The position numbers and the translations under genes were made by a program. The notes beneath the pieces were generated by a model, which did no database searches, was not told the DNA's origin, and saw only the letters and a list, made by a program, of their open reading frames with translations. Below are positions 24,467-32,197 of a DNA stretch of 64,000 nucleotides, piece after piece; within the stretch, counting starts at the first letter, position 1, and each line of letters starts with the position of its first letter. This DNA comes from Rhodospirillaceae bacterium. Lineage in GTDB: Bacteria; Pseudomonadota; Alphaproteobacteria; CACIAM-22H2. The stretch is from contig JALHMR010000001.1 of assembly GCA_022843945.1 (NCBI GenBank), positions 186,001 through 250,000 of the forward strand, read 5' to 3'.

Positions 24467-24476
24467 GGCGGGCCCC

Positions 24477-25178
24477 ATGCTGCGCCGCCTGCTGACCATT
24501 GCCCTCGTTGCCGGCCTGGCCGCCGGTCTGGTGGCCACCGCCATCCAGATGGCGCGGGTCTGGCCGCTGATCCTCGCCGCCGAGACCTTCGAGGAAGCCG
24601 CCCCGACGCAAGGCCACCACCACGGCTCGGGCGACGCCGCCGCCGCGCACGCGGCGCTGATCGAGGCCTGGGCGCCGGAAGACGGCGTCGAGCGCATGGC
24701 CTACACGCTGCTGTTCAATCTCCTCGCCGGCTTCGGTTTCGCCCTGCTGATCAATGCCGGTCTGGCGCTGGCGCGGGCGAGCGGACGCCAGGTCGACCCG
24801 ATGAGCGGCCTGTTCTGGGGCCTGGCCGGCTTTGCCGCCTTCGCCCTCGCCCCCGCCCTTGGCCTGCCGCCCGAGCTCCCCGGCATGCCGGCGGCCGATC
24901 TCCTGGCGCGCCAGGTCTGGTGGCTGGCCACGGTGGTCGCGACACTCGGCGGCATCGCGCTGATCGCGCTCCCGCGCAAGGCGGGGCTCGCCCTGGCCGG
25001 CCTGGTGCTGCTGATCCTGCCGCACGCCGTCGGCGCGCCGCATCCCGACCTGACCGAGGCCTCGAAAGTGCCGCCGGCCCTGGCGGCGCAGTTTGTCGCG
25101 GCCTCGCTGGTCAGCGCCGCCGCCTTCTGGGCGGCGCTCGGCACGCTCAGCGGCTGGCTGCAGCGCCGCTATCCCTGA
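24477..25178 (+). CDS. cbtA: CbtA, cobalt transporter membrane subunit
   Basis: 233 aa with about five membrane helices. The first helix (LLTIALVAGLAAGLVATAIQ) is followed by a His-rich loop (QGHHHGSGD) that probably binds the metal, and the remaining helices include WGLAGFAAFALAPALGLPPE, a CbtA hallmark. PHAVGAPHPDL lies between the last helices. Its stop is one base before the start of the next gene, so the three genes form one transcript. Confidence 0.9.
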   Translation: MLRRLLTIALVAGLAAGLVATAIQMARVWPLILAAETFEEAAPTQGHHHGSGDAAAAHAALIEAWAPEDGVERMAYTLLFNLLAGFGFALLINAGLALARASGRQVDPMSGLFWGLAGFAAFALAPALGLPPELPGMPAADLLARQVWWLATVVATLGGIALIALPRKAGLALAGLVLLILPHAVGAPHPDLTEASKVPPALAAQFVAASLVSAAAFWAALGTLSGWLQRRYP

Positions 25179-25179
25179 G

Positions 25180-25905
25180 ATGAGCGAGCCTGGCCCGGGA
25201 CTCGCGGCGCGCGCCCTGCTGCGCTCGCTTGACCGCGCCAGCCTGGGCACACTGATGCGGCCCGGCACGCCCGAGGCCGGCGCGCCCTATGCCTCGCTGG
25301 TCATGGTCGCCCTCGACCACGATGTCAGCCCCCTCCTGCTGATCTCGCAGCTCGCCGATCACACGAAGAATCTCGACGCCAACCCTGCGGTTTCGCTGCT
25401 CTTCGACGGCACGCAGGGACTCGACGAGCCGCTCACCGGCCCACGCGTCACCGTCCAGGGAACCGCGCACAAGACCGACGATCCGCGCCTCAAAGCGCGT
25501 TACGTCGCGCGCCATCCCGGAGCGGCGATGTATGCCGGGTTCAAGGACTTCGCCTTCTGGCGCGTGGCCATCAGCCGCGCCCATCTGGTCGCCGGCTTCG
25601 GCAGGATCCACTGGATCGCCGCCGAAGAGATCTGCAGGCCCGGGCCCGCCGAGGAACTCGCCGAAGCGGAAGCTGCCATCCTGGCGCACATGAATGCCGA
25701 ACACGCCGACGCGGTGCAGCTGTATGCGACCAAGCTGCTCGGCGGCAGCGGCGATGGCTGGGTGCTGACCGGCGTCGACCCCGAGGGGGCCGATCTGCGG
25801 CGCGGCGGCCAGACCCTGCGCCTGCCTTTTGCCAAGGCAGTGGGCACAGCCGAGCAGGCCCGGGTCGAGCTGGTGCGGCTGGTCAAGCAGGCCCGCTCTG
25901 CCTGA
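25180..25905 (+). CDS. HugZ-like protein: split-barrel FMN/heme-binding fold plus DUF2470
   Basis: 241 aa. The N-terminal pyridoxamine-phosphate-oxidase-like barrel shows LMVALDHDVSPLLL-type strands and ISQLADHTKNLDANPAVSLL. The C-terminal DUF2470 domain has ILAHMNAEHADAVQLYA and GVDPEGADLR, as in heme-degrading HugZ and related proteins. Heme use or flavin binding is known for the family, but specificity cannot be read here. ATG 25180 lies one base after the cbtA stop, an unusual pairing that may reflect tetrapyrrole/cobalamin metabolism (inference). Confidence 0.82.
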   Translation: MSEPGPGLAARALLRSLDRASLGTLMRPGTPEAGAPYASLVMVALDHDVSPLLLISQLADHTKNLDANPAVSLLFDGTQGLDEPLTGPRVTVQGTAHKTDDPRLKARYVARHPGAAMYAGFKDFAFWRVAISRAHLVAGFGRIHWIAAEEICRPGPAEELAEAEAAILAHMNAEHADAVQLYATKLLGGSGDGWVLTGVDPEGADLRRGGQTLRLPFAKAVGTAEQARVELVRLVKQARSA

Positions 25906-25996
25906 AAACCGTGTGAATTGCACCCTTAATAGCCAGATTTTGCCTATTTATTAGGCTTCACAGGGAGCGATACACCGCAAATACAGCCTAAATTTA

Positions 25997-26012
25997 CGGC
26001 ACGATTCCTGCA
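25997..26012 (+). promoter_or_regulatory. Sigma-54 promoter of the ammonium transporter gene
   Basis: CGGCACGATTCCTGCA matches the -24/-12 consensus TGGCAC-N5-TTGCW, with the invariant GG and GC separated by ten bases. It lies 63 bases upstream of the amt ATG. An NtrC-like half-site TGCACC is at 25919-25924. The AT-rich region fits nitrogen-limited activation by NtrC. Confidence 0.72.
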
Positions 26013-26074
26013 CAAATTACGGGCTTTTCCACCCCGGGCGCGTGTCAGCCCGGCCGATTTTTCTGGGGAGGATC

Positions 26075-27394
26075 ATGACCATCACTCGCGTCTTTCGCGT
26101 CGCCAGCGCCGCGCTTCTTCTGGCCTTCGCCCTGATCCATCCCGCGCTGGCGCAAGCGCCCGCCGCGGCGGCCGCCGCCACTCTCGATTCGGGCAACACC
26201 GCCTGGATGCTGACCGCGACCGCGCTGGTGCTCTTTATGACCTTGCCCGGCCTCGCGCTGTTCTACGGCGGGCTGGTGCAGTCGAAGAACGTGCTCTCGG
26301 TTCTGATGCACTGCTTCGCCATCACCTGCGTCGTCTCGATCCTCTGGGTGGTCTTCGCCTACAGCCTGGCCTTCTCGGGCGAAGGCGGCTGGATCGGCAA
26401 CCTCGACAAGGCGTTCCTGGCCGGACTCGACAAGGTGAAGACGCCGGGCAACTTCCCCGAGACGCTGTTCGTCACCTACCAGATGACCTTCGCGATCATC
26501 ACGCCGGCGCTGATCATCGGCGCCTTTCCCGAGCGCGTGACCTTCCGCTTCGTGCTGCTCTTCGCCGCCCTCTGGCTGGTGCTGGTCTATGTGCCGGTGG
26601 CGCATTGGGTGTGGGGCGGCGGCTGGCTGGCCGAGAAGAACACCATCGACTTCGCCGGCGGTATCGTCGTCCACACCACGGCCGGCATCTCGGCCCTGGT
26701 CGCGGCCATGGTCATCGGCCCGCGCCAGGGCTTCCCGACGCATGTCCTGCCGCCGCACAATCCCGGCATGACCATGGCCGGCGGCGCCATGCTCTGGATC
26801 GGCTGGTTCGGCTTCAACGGCGGCTCGGCGCTGGCCGCCGACGGCGCCGCCGCCTCGGCCATGCTGGCCACGCATCTCGCCGCCGCCGCGGGCGCCATCA
26901 CCTGGTCGGTGGTCGAGTGGGCGAAGTTCGGCAAGCCGAGCTCGGTGGGTACCGTCACCGGCATGGTCGCCGGCCTGGCCACCATCACGCCCGCCGCCGG
27001 CCACACCGGGCCGATGGCGGCGATCGTCATCGGCCTGGTTGCCGGTGTCGTGTGCTTCGCCGCCGTGCGCTACGTCAAGACCACGCTCAAGACCGACGAC
27101 TCGCTCGACGTCTTCGGCGTGCACGGCGTGGGCGGCATGCTCGGCTCGCTGGCCGTCGCCATCACCGCGGCGCCAAGCCTGGGCGGAGCCGGCCTCGCCG
27201 AAGGCATGACCACGGCCTCGCAGCTCGGCGCCCAGGCGCTGGCCATCGTGGTGACACTGGTCTGGTCGGCGGTCGCCACCTGGGTGATCCTCAAGGTGAT
27301 CGACGCGCTCTGCGGCTGCCGCGAGGTCCATGACGCCGAACGCGAAGGGCTCGACCTCACGGCGCATGGCGAGCGCGCCTACGATTTGAGGTAG
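26075..27394 (+). CDS. amt: Ammonium transporter, Amt family
   Basis: 439 aa with a cleavable signal peptide (ALLLAFALIHPALAQ), as is usual for bacterial Amt, then eleven membrane helices. The pore's twin histidines are in VAHWVWGGGWL and VFGVHGVGGMLGSL. GLALFYGGLVQSKNVLSVL marks the first mature helix. The C-terminal tail DREV-like segment (CREVHDAEREGLDLTAHGER) is the region that binds GlnK. No glnK is next to it, unlike the common glnK-amtB pair. GGGGAGGA precedes ATG 26075. Sigma-54 control and a strong terminator frame it as a single-gene unit. Confidence 0.95.
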   Translation: MTITRVFRVASAALLLAFALIHPALAQAPAAAAAATLDSGNTAWMLTATALVLFMTLPGLALFYGGLVQSKNVLSVLMHCFAITCVVSILWVVFAYSLAFSGEGGWIGNLDKAFLAGLDKVKTPGNFPETLFVTYQMTFAIITPALIIGAFPERVTFRFVLLFAALWLVLVYVPVAHWVWGGGWLAEKNTIDFAGGIVVHTTAGISALVAAMVIGPRQGFPTHVLPPHNPGMTMAGGAMLWIGWFGFNGGSALAADGAAASAMLATHLAAAAGAITWSVVEWAKFGKPSSVGTVTGMVAGLATITPAAGHTGPMAAIVIGLVAGVVCFAAVRYVKTTLKTDDSLDVFGVHGVGGMLGSLAVAITAAPSLGGAGLAEGMTTASQLGAQALAIVVTLVWSAVATWVILKVIDALCGCREVHDAEREGLDLTAHGERAYDLR

Positions 27395-27436
27395 GCGACC
27401 TGAAGACACGAGCCGCTCTCCTCCCCGGGAGAGCAG

Positions 27437-27466
27437 GGGCGCCAGCACGGCTGGCGCCCTTTTCGT
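27437..27466 (+). terminator. Rho-independent terminator after amt
   Basis: A perfect 10-bp stem GGGCGCCAGC / GCTGGCGCCC with ACG loop, followed by TTTTCGTTT. Confidence 0.9.
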
Positions 27467-27539
27467 TTGGCTCGAGCCAGCCGGAACTCCCGCCGCCGGC
27501 CCGCGTTGGGCGGCTATCGCAGAAAATCGGGAGTTATCC

Positions 27540-28112
27540 ATGGCAAAGCTCGACGGCCAGCGCATCGCCATCCTCGCCACCGATGGTTTCGAACAGTCCG
27601 AGCTGACGGTGCCGCAGCAGCGCCTGAAGGCCGAAGGCGCCACGGTCGAGATCGTCTCGCTGAACGCCGGCACGATCCGTGGCTGGCAGGCGAAGGACTG
27701 GGGCGACACCGTCAAGGTCGACCGGGTCATCGACGATGCGTCGATCGACGACTACGACGCCCTCGTCCTGCCGGGCGGCCAGATGAACCCTGACATCCTG
27801 CGGATGGACCGGCGGGCCGTGGATTTCGTCCGGCAGTTCTATGAAAGCGGCAAGCCGCTCGCGGCGATCTGCCATGCCCCGTGGCTGCTGATCGAAGCGG
27901 ATCTGGTCGACGGCAAGCGCATCGCCGCTTGGCCCTCGCTGAAGACCGACCTGCGTAACGCCGGAGCGGAATGGGTCGACGAGGCGGTGGTCGTGGAAGA
28001 CGGCCTGATCACCAGCCGCAAGCCCGACGACCTCGACGCCTTCGTGGCCAAGATCATCGAGGAGCTCCGCGAAGGCGTGCACGAGGCGCGCCAGGCCGAG
28101 ACCACGCACTAG
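27540..28112 (+). CDS. DJ-1/PfpI-family protein (glyoxalase/deglycase type)
   Basis: 190 aa. The family nucleophile is in LAAICHAPWLLIEADLV (Cys in the nucleophile elbow), and DALVLPGGQMNPD precedes it. GLITSRKPDDLDAF near the end is typical of YhbO/PfpI proteins, which handle glycated or aldehyde-damaged molecules or hydrolyse methylglyoxal. GGGAG seven bases before the ATG. Stand-alone gene behind the amt terminator. A protease function, suggested by the historical PfpI name, is unlikely. Confidence 0.88.
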   Translation: MAKLDGQRIAILATDGFEQSELTVPQQRLKAEGATVEIVSLNAGTIRGWQAKDWGDTVKVDRVIDDASIDDYDALVLPGGQMNPDILRMDRRAVDFVRQFYESGKPLAAICHAPWLLIEADLVDGKRIAAWPSLKTDLRNAGAEWVDEAVVVEDGLITSRKPDDLDAFVAKIIEELREGVHEARQAETTH

Positions 28113-28192
28113 GCTCCCGGTCCGGCCGTCCGCCGGGGGCCTCTTGTCCGTGCTACAATGCCCGTGGGTTGTGTTGCCCGCGGGCATTTCGC

Positions 28193-28549
28193 ATGCGTCG
28201 GCTGTCGCTGATTGTCCTCCTTGCCTTGATTGCCGCCCCCGCTGCCGCCCAGCGGCTGGGCCCCGGCAACCCGTCCTGTTACGAAATCCAGAACACCGCC
28301 GCGGTCACCGTGCTGACGCACGTGATCATGGAGTCGGGCGAACGCAGCGTGGCACGCGTGGCCGCCGGCAGCCGCGAACGCCACTGCATGGCGGGCCAGC
28401 CCCAGGCCGACCGCCGCGTCACCTTCCGGGTGATGAGCACCTTCGGCCTGGTGCTGTTCTCATGCCAGACCCTGATCGACCGGCCCATCGTCGTGCTCGG
28501 CGCCAAGAAGGCCGACGACTCATGGGAGTACGACGCCAAATGCCGATAA
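28193..28549 (+). CDS. Small secreted protein with four conserved-looking cysteines, unknown
   Basis: 118 aa with a clear signal peptide (MRRLSLIVLLALIAAPAAAQ). The mature part has four cysteines (PSCYEIQN, RHCMAG, FSCQTL and the near-terminal AKC), which could make two disulfides in the periplasm. No domain recognised. It precedes the alpha/beta hydrolase gene by 21 bases on the same strand and may be co-expressed with it. A TACAAT element at about 28154 could be its -10. Confidence 0.65.
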   Translation: MRRLSLIVLLALIAAPAAAQRLGPGNPSCYEIQNTAAVTVLTHVIMESGERSVARVAAGSRERHCMAGQPQADRRVTFRVMSTFGLVLFSCQTLIDRPIVVLGAKKADDSWEYDAKCR

Positions 28550-28570
28550 ACGGAACCTGAGGGAGGAAAC

Positions 28571-29563
28571 ATGGCTTCGCTCGCATCGTTCACCCGCCGT
28601 ACCGTTCTGGGCGGCGCTGCCGCTTTCGCCGCGGCACCGGCCTTCGCGCAGGCTCCCGCAGCGCCCGCCGCGGCGCCGCGCGTCAAAGGCCCCCGTGTCT
28701 TCCTGGATTACGACCAGGCCGAGCTCGACGCCGCCTACGACCAGAGCGTCTACGCGCCGAACCTGCAGCAGATCGTCAAACGCTACGGCACCAACAGTGA
28801 GGTGACTCGCCAGCGGATCGGCCAGCCGGAGCGGCTGTCCTACGGCCCGAGCGAGCACGAGAAGCTCGATCTCTACAAGGCGAAGCGGCCCAACGCGCCG
28901 ATCCACCTGTTCATCCACGGCGGCGCCTGGCGCAGCGGCCTGGCCAGGGACTATGCCTTCCCGGCCGAGACCTTCATCAACGCCGGCGCCCATTACATCG
29001 CCATCGACTTCATCAATGTCGGCCAGGCCGGGGGCAGCCTGATGCCGATGGCCGAGCAATGCCGCAAGGCCGTGGCCTGGGTCTACAAGAACGCCGCCAG
29101 CTTCGGCGGCGATGCCAGCCGCCTCTATATCTCCGGCCACTCCTCCGGCGGTCATCTTGCCGGCGTCGTGCTGGTCACCGACTGGCAGAAGGAGTTCGGC
29201 CTGCCGACCGACACGATCAAAGGCGCCGTGAGTATCAGCGGCATGTACGACCTCAAGCCCGCCCGCCTCTCGGCCCGCAGCTCCTACGTCAAGTTCGACG
29301 ACGCGATGGAGCACGCGCTGTCGGCCCAACGTCACCTGGCGCTGCTCAACACACCGGCGGTCCTGGTCTACGGCACGCTCGAGACGCCGGAGTTCCAGCG
29401 CCAGTCACGCGACTTCGCGGCCGCGGTGAAGGCCGCCGGCAAGCCGGTGCAGATCCTGGCCGGCGACGGCTACAACCACTTCGAGATCATGGAGACGCTG
29501 GCCAGCCCCTACGGCATCGCCGGCCGCGCCGCGCTGGAGCAGATGAAGCTGAGCGGCGCCTAG
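28571..29563 (+). CDS. Exported alpha/beta hydrolase, arylformamidase/carboxylesterase-like
   Basis: 330 aa with a twin-arginine-type signal (FTRRTVLGGAAAFAAAPAFA) and an Ala/Pro linker. The oxyanion motif HLFIHGGAWRSGLARDY and nucleophile elbow ISGHSSGGHLAGV place it with kynurenine-formamidase-like and BD-FAE-type hydrolases. The late Asp/His region includes GDGYNHFEIMETL. Substrate cannot be deduced; an ester or amide in the periplasm is likely. GAGGGAGG precedes the ATG. It follows the secreted Cys protein closely. Confidence 0.8.
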   Translation: MASLASFTRRTVLGGAAAFAAAPAFAQAPAAPAAAPRVKGPRVFLDYDQAELDAAYDQSVYAPNLQQIVKRYGTNSEVTRQRIGQPERLSYGPSEHEKLDLYKAKRPNAPIHLFIHGGAWRSGLARDYAFPAETFINAGAHYIAIDFINVGQAGGSLMPMAEQCRKAVAWVYKNAASFGGDASRLYISGHSSGGHLAGVVLVTDWQKEFGLPTDTIKGAVSISGMYDLKPARLSARSSYVKFDDAMEHALSAQRHLALLNTPAVLVYGTLETPEFQRQSRDFAAAVKAAGKPVQILAGDGYNHFEIMETLASPYGIAGRAALEQMKLSGA

Positions 29564-29576
29564 TCTCAAAACAAAA

Positions 29577-29602
29577 CGGCCGGGGCCTGGAAGCCCCGGC
29601 CG
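29577..29602 (-). terminator. Hairpin terminator between the hydrolase and the Met-rich protein genes
   Basis: A perfect 10-bp stem CGGCCGGGGC / GCCCCGGCCG with 6-base loop. On the minus strand it is followed by GTTTTGTTTTG, so it ends the leftward Met-rich gene; it may also stop rightward transcripts. Confidence 0.75.
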
Positions 29603-29618
29603 CGCGCGCGTGGGCGCG

Positions 29619-29876
29619 TTACTTCTTCATCATCGCCGCGTCGTTGGCCATCTTCGCCGACTTGACGCAGTCGGCTTCCTTCTTGTCCATCATGGCCTTC
29701 TTGGCCATCGCGAGTTCCTTCATGGCCATTTCCTTGGCCTTCATGTCCGTCACCTTCATGACGTTGGCCTCGGCCATCTTCACTTCGCTGGCGCAGTCGG
29801 CAAAGGCCGGGCCTGTGAACCCGAAGGTGGCAAAGCCTGTTGCCGCGACGAGAGCGAGGGCATAGAGCGTTTTCAT
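29619..29876 (-). CDS. Small periplasmic Met/Lys-rich protein, unknown
   Basis: 85 aa with a signal peptide (MKTLYALALVAATGFATFGF to AFA). The mature protein is an almost continuous charged helix rich in Met, Lys and Ala (KVTDMKAKEMAMKELAMAKK), with one Cys near each end (FADCAS and ADCVKS). Met-rich periplasmic helices can bind Cu(I), but there is no copper gene context, so that is only a possibility. AGGGAG upstream of the ATG. Not recognised. Confidence 0.7.
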   Translation of the reverse strand: MKTLYALALVAATGFATFGFTGPAFADCASEVKMAEANVMKVTDMKAKEMAMKELAMAKKAMMDKKEADCVKSAKMANDAAMMKK

Positions 29877-30012
29877 GGGAGTCTCCCTGTTGACTGTTCT
29901 GCGCGTCGACGCGCGAGCGCACGATCAGGGAAACCGGCACAGCCGTCGCCTCACGAGCCGGTGAGACCGCTTCACGCTTGCGTGTATCACGGGCCCGTGA
30001 GCGGGCGGGCTA

Positions 30013-30247
30013 CTAGAGTCTGATCCAGAGAAATAGAATCGCCGCCATACATCAGACGTCCCTCTCCGCCGCTTGCGGGGGAGAGGGAGGGGCCCAACGC
30101 GAAGCGTTGGGAGGGTGAGGTGGTGCTTGCCACGAACGCTGCGCCTACCCACCTCACCCGCTCGCTGCGCTCGCACCCTCTCCCCCCGCAAGCGGGCGGA
30201 GAGGGTCAGTTGAGCCGTCGCTTCAATCTGACCGGATCAGACTCTAG
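30013..30247. repeat. MITE-like palindromic element with 14-bp terminal inverted repeats
   Basis: Perfect terminal repeats CTAGAGTCTGATCC (30013-30026) and GGATCAGACTCTAG (30234-30247) bound a 235-bp element. Inside, CCCTCTCCGCCGCTTGCGGG near 30060 pairs with a complementary arm near 30180, so the element can fold into a long hairpin. It carries no ORF. The right repeat supplies the stop codon of the LysE-type gene. The rest of the gap 29877-30012 holds no gene. Confidence 0.75.
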
Positions 30248-30876
30248 GGCCGCACGGCTTCGCTGAGCAGCCGCAGGCCGAGCGCGCCCATCACCGCCGC
30301 GGCGAGGCGGTCGATCCACAGCTTGGAGCGCAGGTAGGCGGCGCGCGGCCGTGGGGCGGAGAAGGCCAGCGCCACGATCGCGTACCAGCCGGCCTCGATG
30401 ACGAACAGGCCGAGCGGCAAGGCCACAAGCACCCAGACCGGCACCTGCGGCGGCAGCAGGGCGGCGAAGATGCTGCCGTAGACGGCGATGGCCTTGGGAT
30501 TGCTGACCTGGGTGGCCAGCGCCAAAGCAAACGATCGGCCCAACCCGGCAGTTCTCGGCTCGGCGGTCGGCACGACGGTGATCGGCTCGGTGGCGCCCCG
30601 CCAGATCATCACACCGAGATAGAGCAAGTAGAGACCGCCGAGGATCTTGAGCCCGGCGTAGAGCCAGCCGGCCTGGGCGAGCAGCGCCTGCAGGCCGGCG
30701 AGCGCCAGGCCGCCGAGCACCACCCCGCCCAGCCCCATGCCGATCGCCGCCGCCAGACCGTCGGTCCGCGAGCGCGCCACCGAAATCCGCGCCACCAGCA
30801 CGAAGCTCGGGCCCGGACTGATCGCGCCGATGGTGATGGCGCCCAGGATGCTGACGACGGCGAGAAGAGGTTCCAT
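30244..30876 (-). CDS. LysE/RhtB-family amino-acid exporter
   Basis: 210 aa with about six membrane helices. The N-terminal GAITIGAISPGPSFVLVARI is the family signature, and LATQVSNPKAIAVYGSIFAA marks the middle helices. Family members export amino acids such as threonine, homoserine or lysine; the substrate is not evident. Its TAG stop lies inside the terminal repeat of the MITE-like element, so the element's insertion probably set the present C-terminus. Confidence 0.88.
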   Translation of the reverse strand: MEPLLAVVSILGAITIGAISPGPSFVLVARISVARSRTDGLAAAIGMGLGGVVLGGLALAGLQALLAQAGWLYAGLKILGGLYLLYLGVMIWRGATEPITVVPTAEPRTAGLGRSFALALATQVSNPKAIAVYGSIFAALLPPQVPVWVLVALPLGLFVIEAGWYAIVALAFSAPRPRAAYLRSKLWIDRLAAAVMGALGLRLLSEAVRP

Positions 30877-30951
30877 GCCTACTCCGCTTCCCTCGCCCTC
30901 AAGAGGGAGGGAGCAATTCGCTCACGCGACCTCACCGGCCTATCCGCGCCG

Positions 30952-31218
30952 CTAGTTGGAGAAGCGCCGCTCCAGGCGATCGGCAAAGGTCCGGGCGAAA
31001 ATGGCGTTGGATTCTTCGCCGGTCTTGGCCCCGGCGGCGGCCTGGCGCAAGGCGGCGATGAAATCGCGCAGGTCGCCGTCACTCAGCACCTTCTTCTGGA
31101 CGAGCGTGACGATCAGCGTCTCGACGATCAGCAGGTTGGCGGCCGAGGATTTCTCGATGACGCCGGCCAGGGTATCGCCCAGCCGCCCGACAATGGCTTC
31201 AAAGGGATCATCGCTCAT
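30952..31218 (-). CDS. Small helical protein, 88 aa, unknown
   Basis: MSDDPFEAIVGRLGDTLAGV is followed by helical stretches (LIVETLIVTLVQKKVLSDGD, DFIAALRQAAAGAK) and ends DRLERRFSN. No membrane segment long enough to be certain, probably cytoplasmic. Coding bias and an ordinary start support a real gene. It is divergent from the two receiver genes and lies behind the LysE gene on the same strand. No family recognised. Confidence 0.65.
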   Translation of the reverse strand: MSDDPFEAIVGRLGDTLAGVIEKSSAANLLIVETLIVTLVQKKVLSDGDLRDFIAALRQAAAGAKTGEESNAIFARTFADRLERRFSN

Positions 31219-31345
31219 GCACGTCGCTCCACCGGCGGTTCTGGGCGCCGTCGACAGACGGGTCCCGATGCTTGGTTCTAGCGTGGGTAGCGGCGAAGTC
31301 CAGCGACACCAGCAGTAGCGATAGCCAAGCCCATGCTGGCACTTC

Positions 31346-31370
31346 CGGGAACCGCCATGCTAGGTTCCCG
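31346..31370. promoter_or_regulatory. Perfect inverted repeat upstream of the tandem receiver genes
   Basis: CGGGAACC-N9-GGTTCCCG, an 8-bp perfect dyad 17 bases before the ATG at 31388. No T tract follows on either strand, so an operator or 5'-leader hairpin is likelier than a terminator. Confidence 0.45.
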
Positions 31371-31387
31371 TTAAGGTTGTTAAGACA

Positions 31388-31774
31388 ATGGCCGTAATCC
31401 TTCTGGTTGAAGACGACGAACCGGTGCGCCGCGCTACCAGGCTCGTGCTCGAAAGCGCCGGCCATTCGGTGATCGAGGCGCGCAACGGCCTGCGCATCGA
31501 GGCGACCGTCGCCGAGCACAAGCCCGATCTCGTCCTCACCGACATGCTGATGCCGGAGCGCGACGGCGTCGAGACCGTGCTGGCGCTGCGCCGCCGTCAC
31601 CCCGATCTGCCTATCGTCGCCATGTCCGGCGGCGGCAAGCGCGGGAATCTGGATCTCGGGGTGGTCAAGAGGCTCGGCGCCACGGCGACGCTGGACAAGC
31701 CCTTCGACGGCGAGCAGCTCAATCGGCTGATCAAGGACGTGCTCGACAATCCACCGCCGAAGGCGTCGCCCTAG
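31388..31774 (+). CDS. Single-domain CheY-like response regulator 1
   Basis: 128 aa receiver with no output domain. Acidic pocket ILLVEDDEPVRRAT, phospho-acceptor Asp in LVLTDMLMPERDG, the switch serine in AMSGGGKRGNLDLG and LDKPFDGEQ with the conserved Lys. It is followed by a close paralog 20 bases later. No histidine kinase is adjacent, so input and target are unknown. The MSGGG-x-RGNLDLG stretch is shared by both and is unusual compared with CheY. Confidence 0.88.
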   Translation: MAVILLVEDDEPVRRATRLVLESAGHSVIEARNGLRIEATVAEHKPDLVLTDMLMPERDGVETVLALRRRHPDLPIVAMSGGGKRGNLDLGVVKRLGATATLDKPFDGEQLNRLIKDVLDNPPPKASP

Positions 31775-31794
31775 CGGCGCGGCCGGAGCAGACC

Positions 31795-32181
31795 GTGGCA
31801 CGCATTGTCCTCGTCGACGATACCGACATTTTTCGCGAGACGCTCGAGGTCACGCTGCAACGGGCCGGCCACGAGACCATCGGCGCTGCCAGCGGCCTGG
31901 GCATCGAGCGCATCGTCGCCCAGCACAAGGCCGAGCTCGTCATCATCGACATGCTGATGCCGGACCGCGACGGCGTGGAGACGGTGATGGCGCTACGCCG
32001 GCGTTACCCGGAGCTGCGCCTGATCGCCATGTCGGGCGGTGGCAGCCGGGGCAATCTCGATCTCGGCGTCGCCAGGAGGCTCGGCGTTTCGGCGACCATC
32101 GCCAAGCCGTTCGAGCCCGCCGAGCTGGTGGAGCTGGTCAGCGGAGTCCTGGCCGGGCCCGCGCCCGAGCGATTGCCTTGA
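31795..32181 (+). CDS. Single-domain CheY-like response regulator 2
   Basis: 128 aa, GTG start. IVLVDDTDIFRETLEVTL, phospho-acceptor Asp in VIIDMLMPDRDGVETVMALR, AMSGGGSRGNLDLG and IAKPFEPAEL. It shares the residues around the phospho-site and the switch region with regulator 1, so it arose by tandem duplication. The first acidic pair is DD-T rather than EDD-E, and the two may be tuned to different partners. Convergent with polA, 16 bases apart. Confidence 0.87.
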   Translation: MARIVLVDDTDIFRETLEVTLQRAGHETIGAASGLGIERIVAQHKAELVIIDMLMPDRDGVETVMALRRRYPELRLIAMSGGGSRGNLDLGVARRLGVSATIAKPFEPAELVELVSGVLAGPAPERLP

Positions 32182-32197
32182 ACGCCGCGCCCCTGCT

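Noticed and set aside
31375-31388. CtrA-like TTAA pair (TTAA-N5-TTAA) before the receiver gene
   Set aside because: The CtrA consensus needs seven bases between the halves; here there are five.
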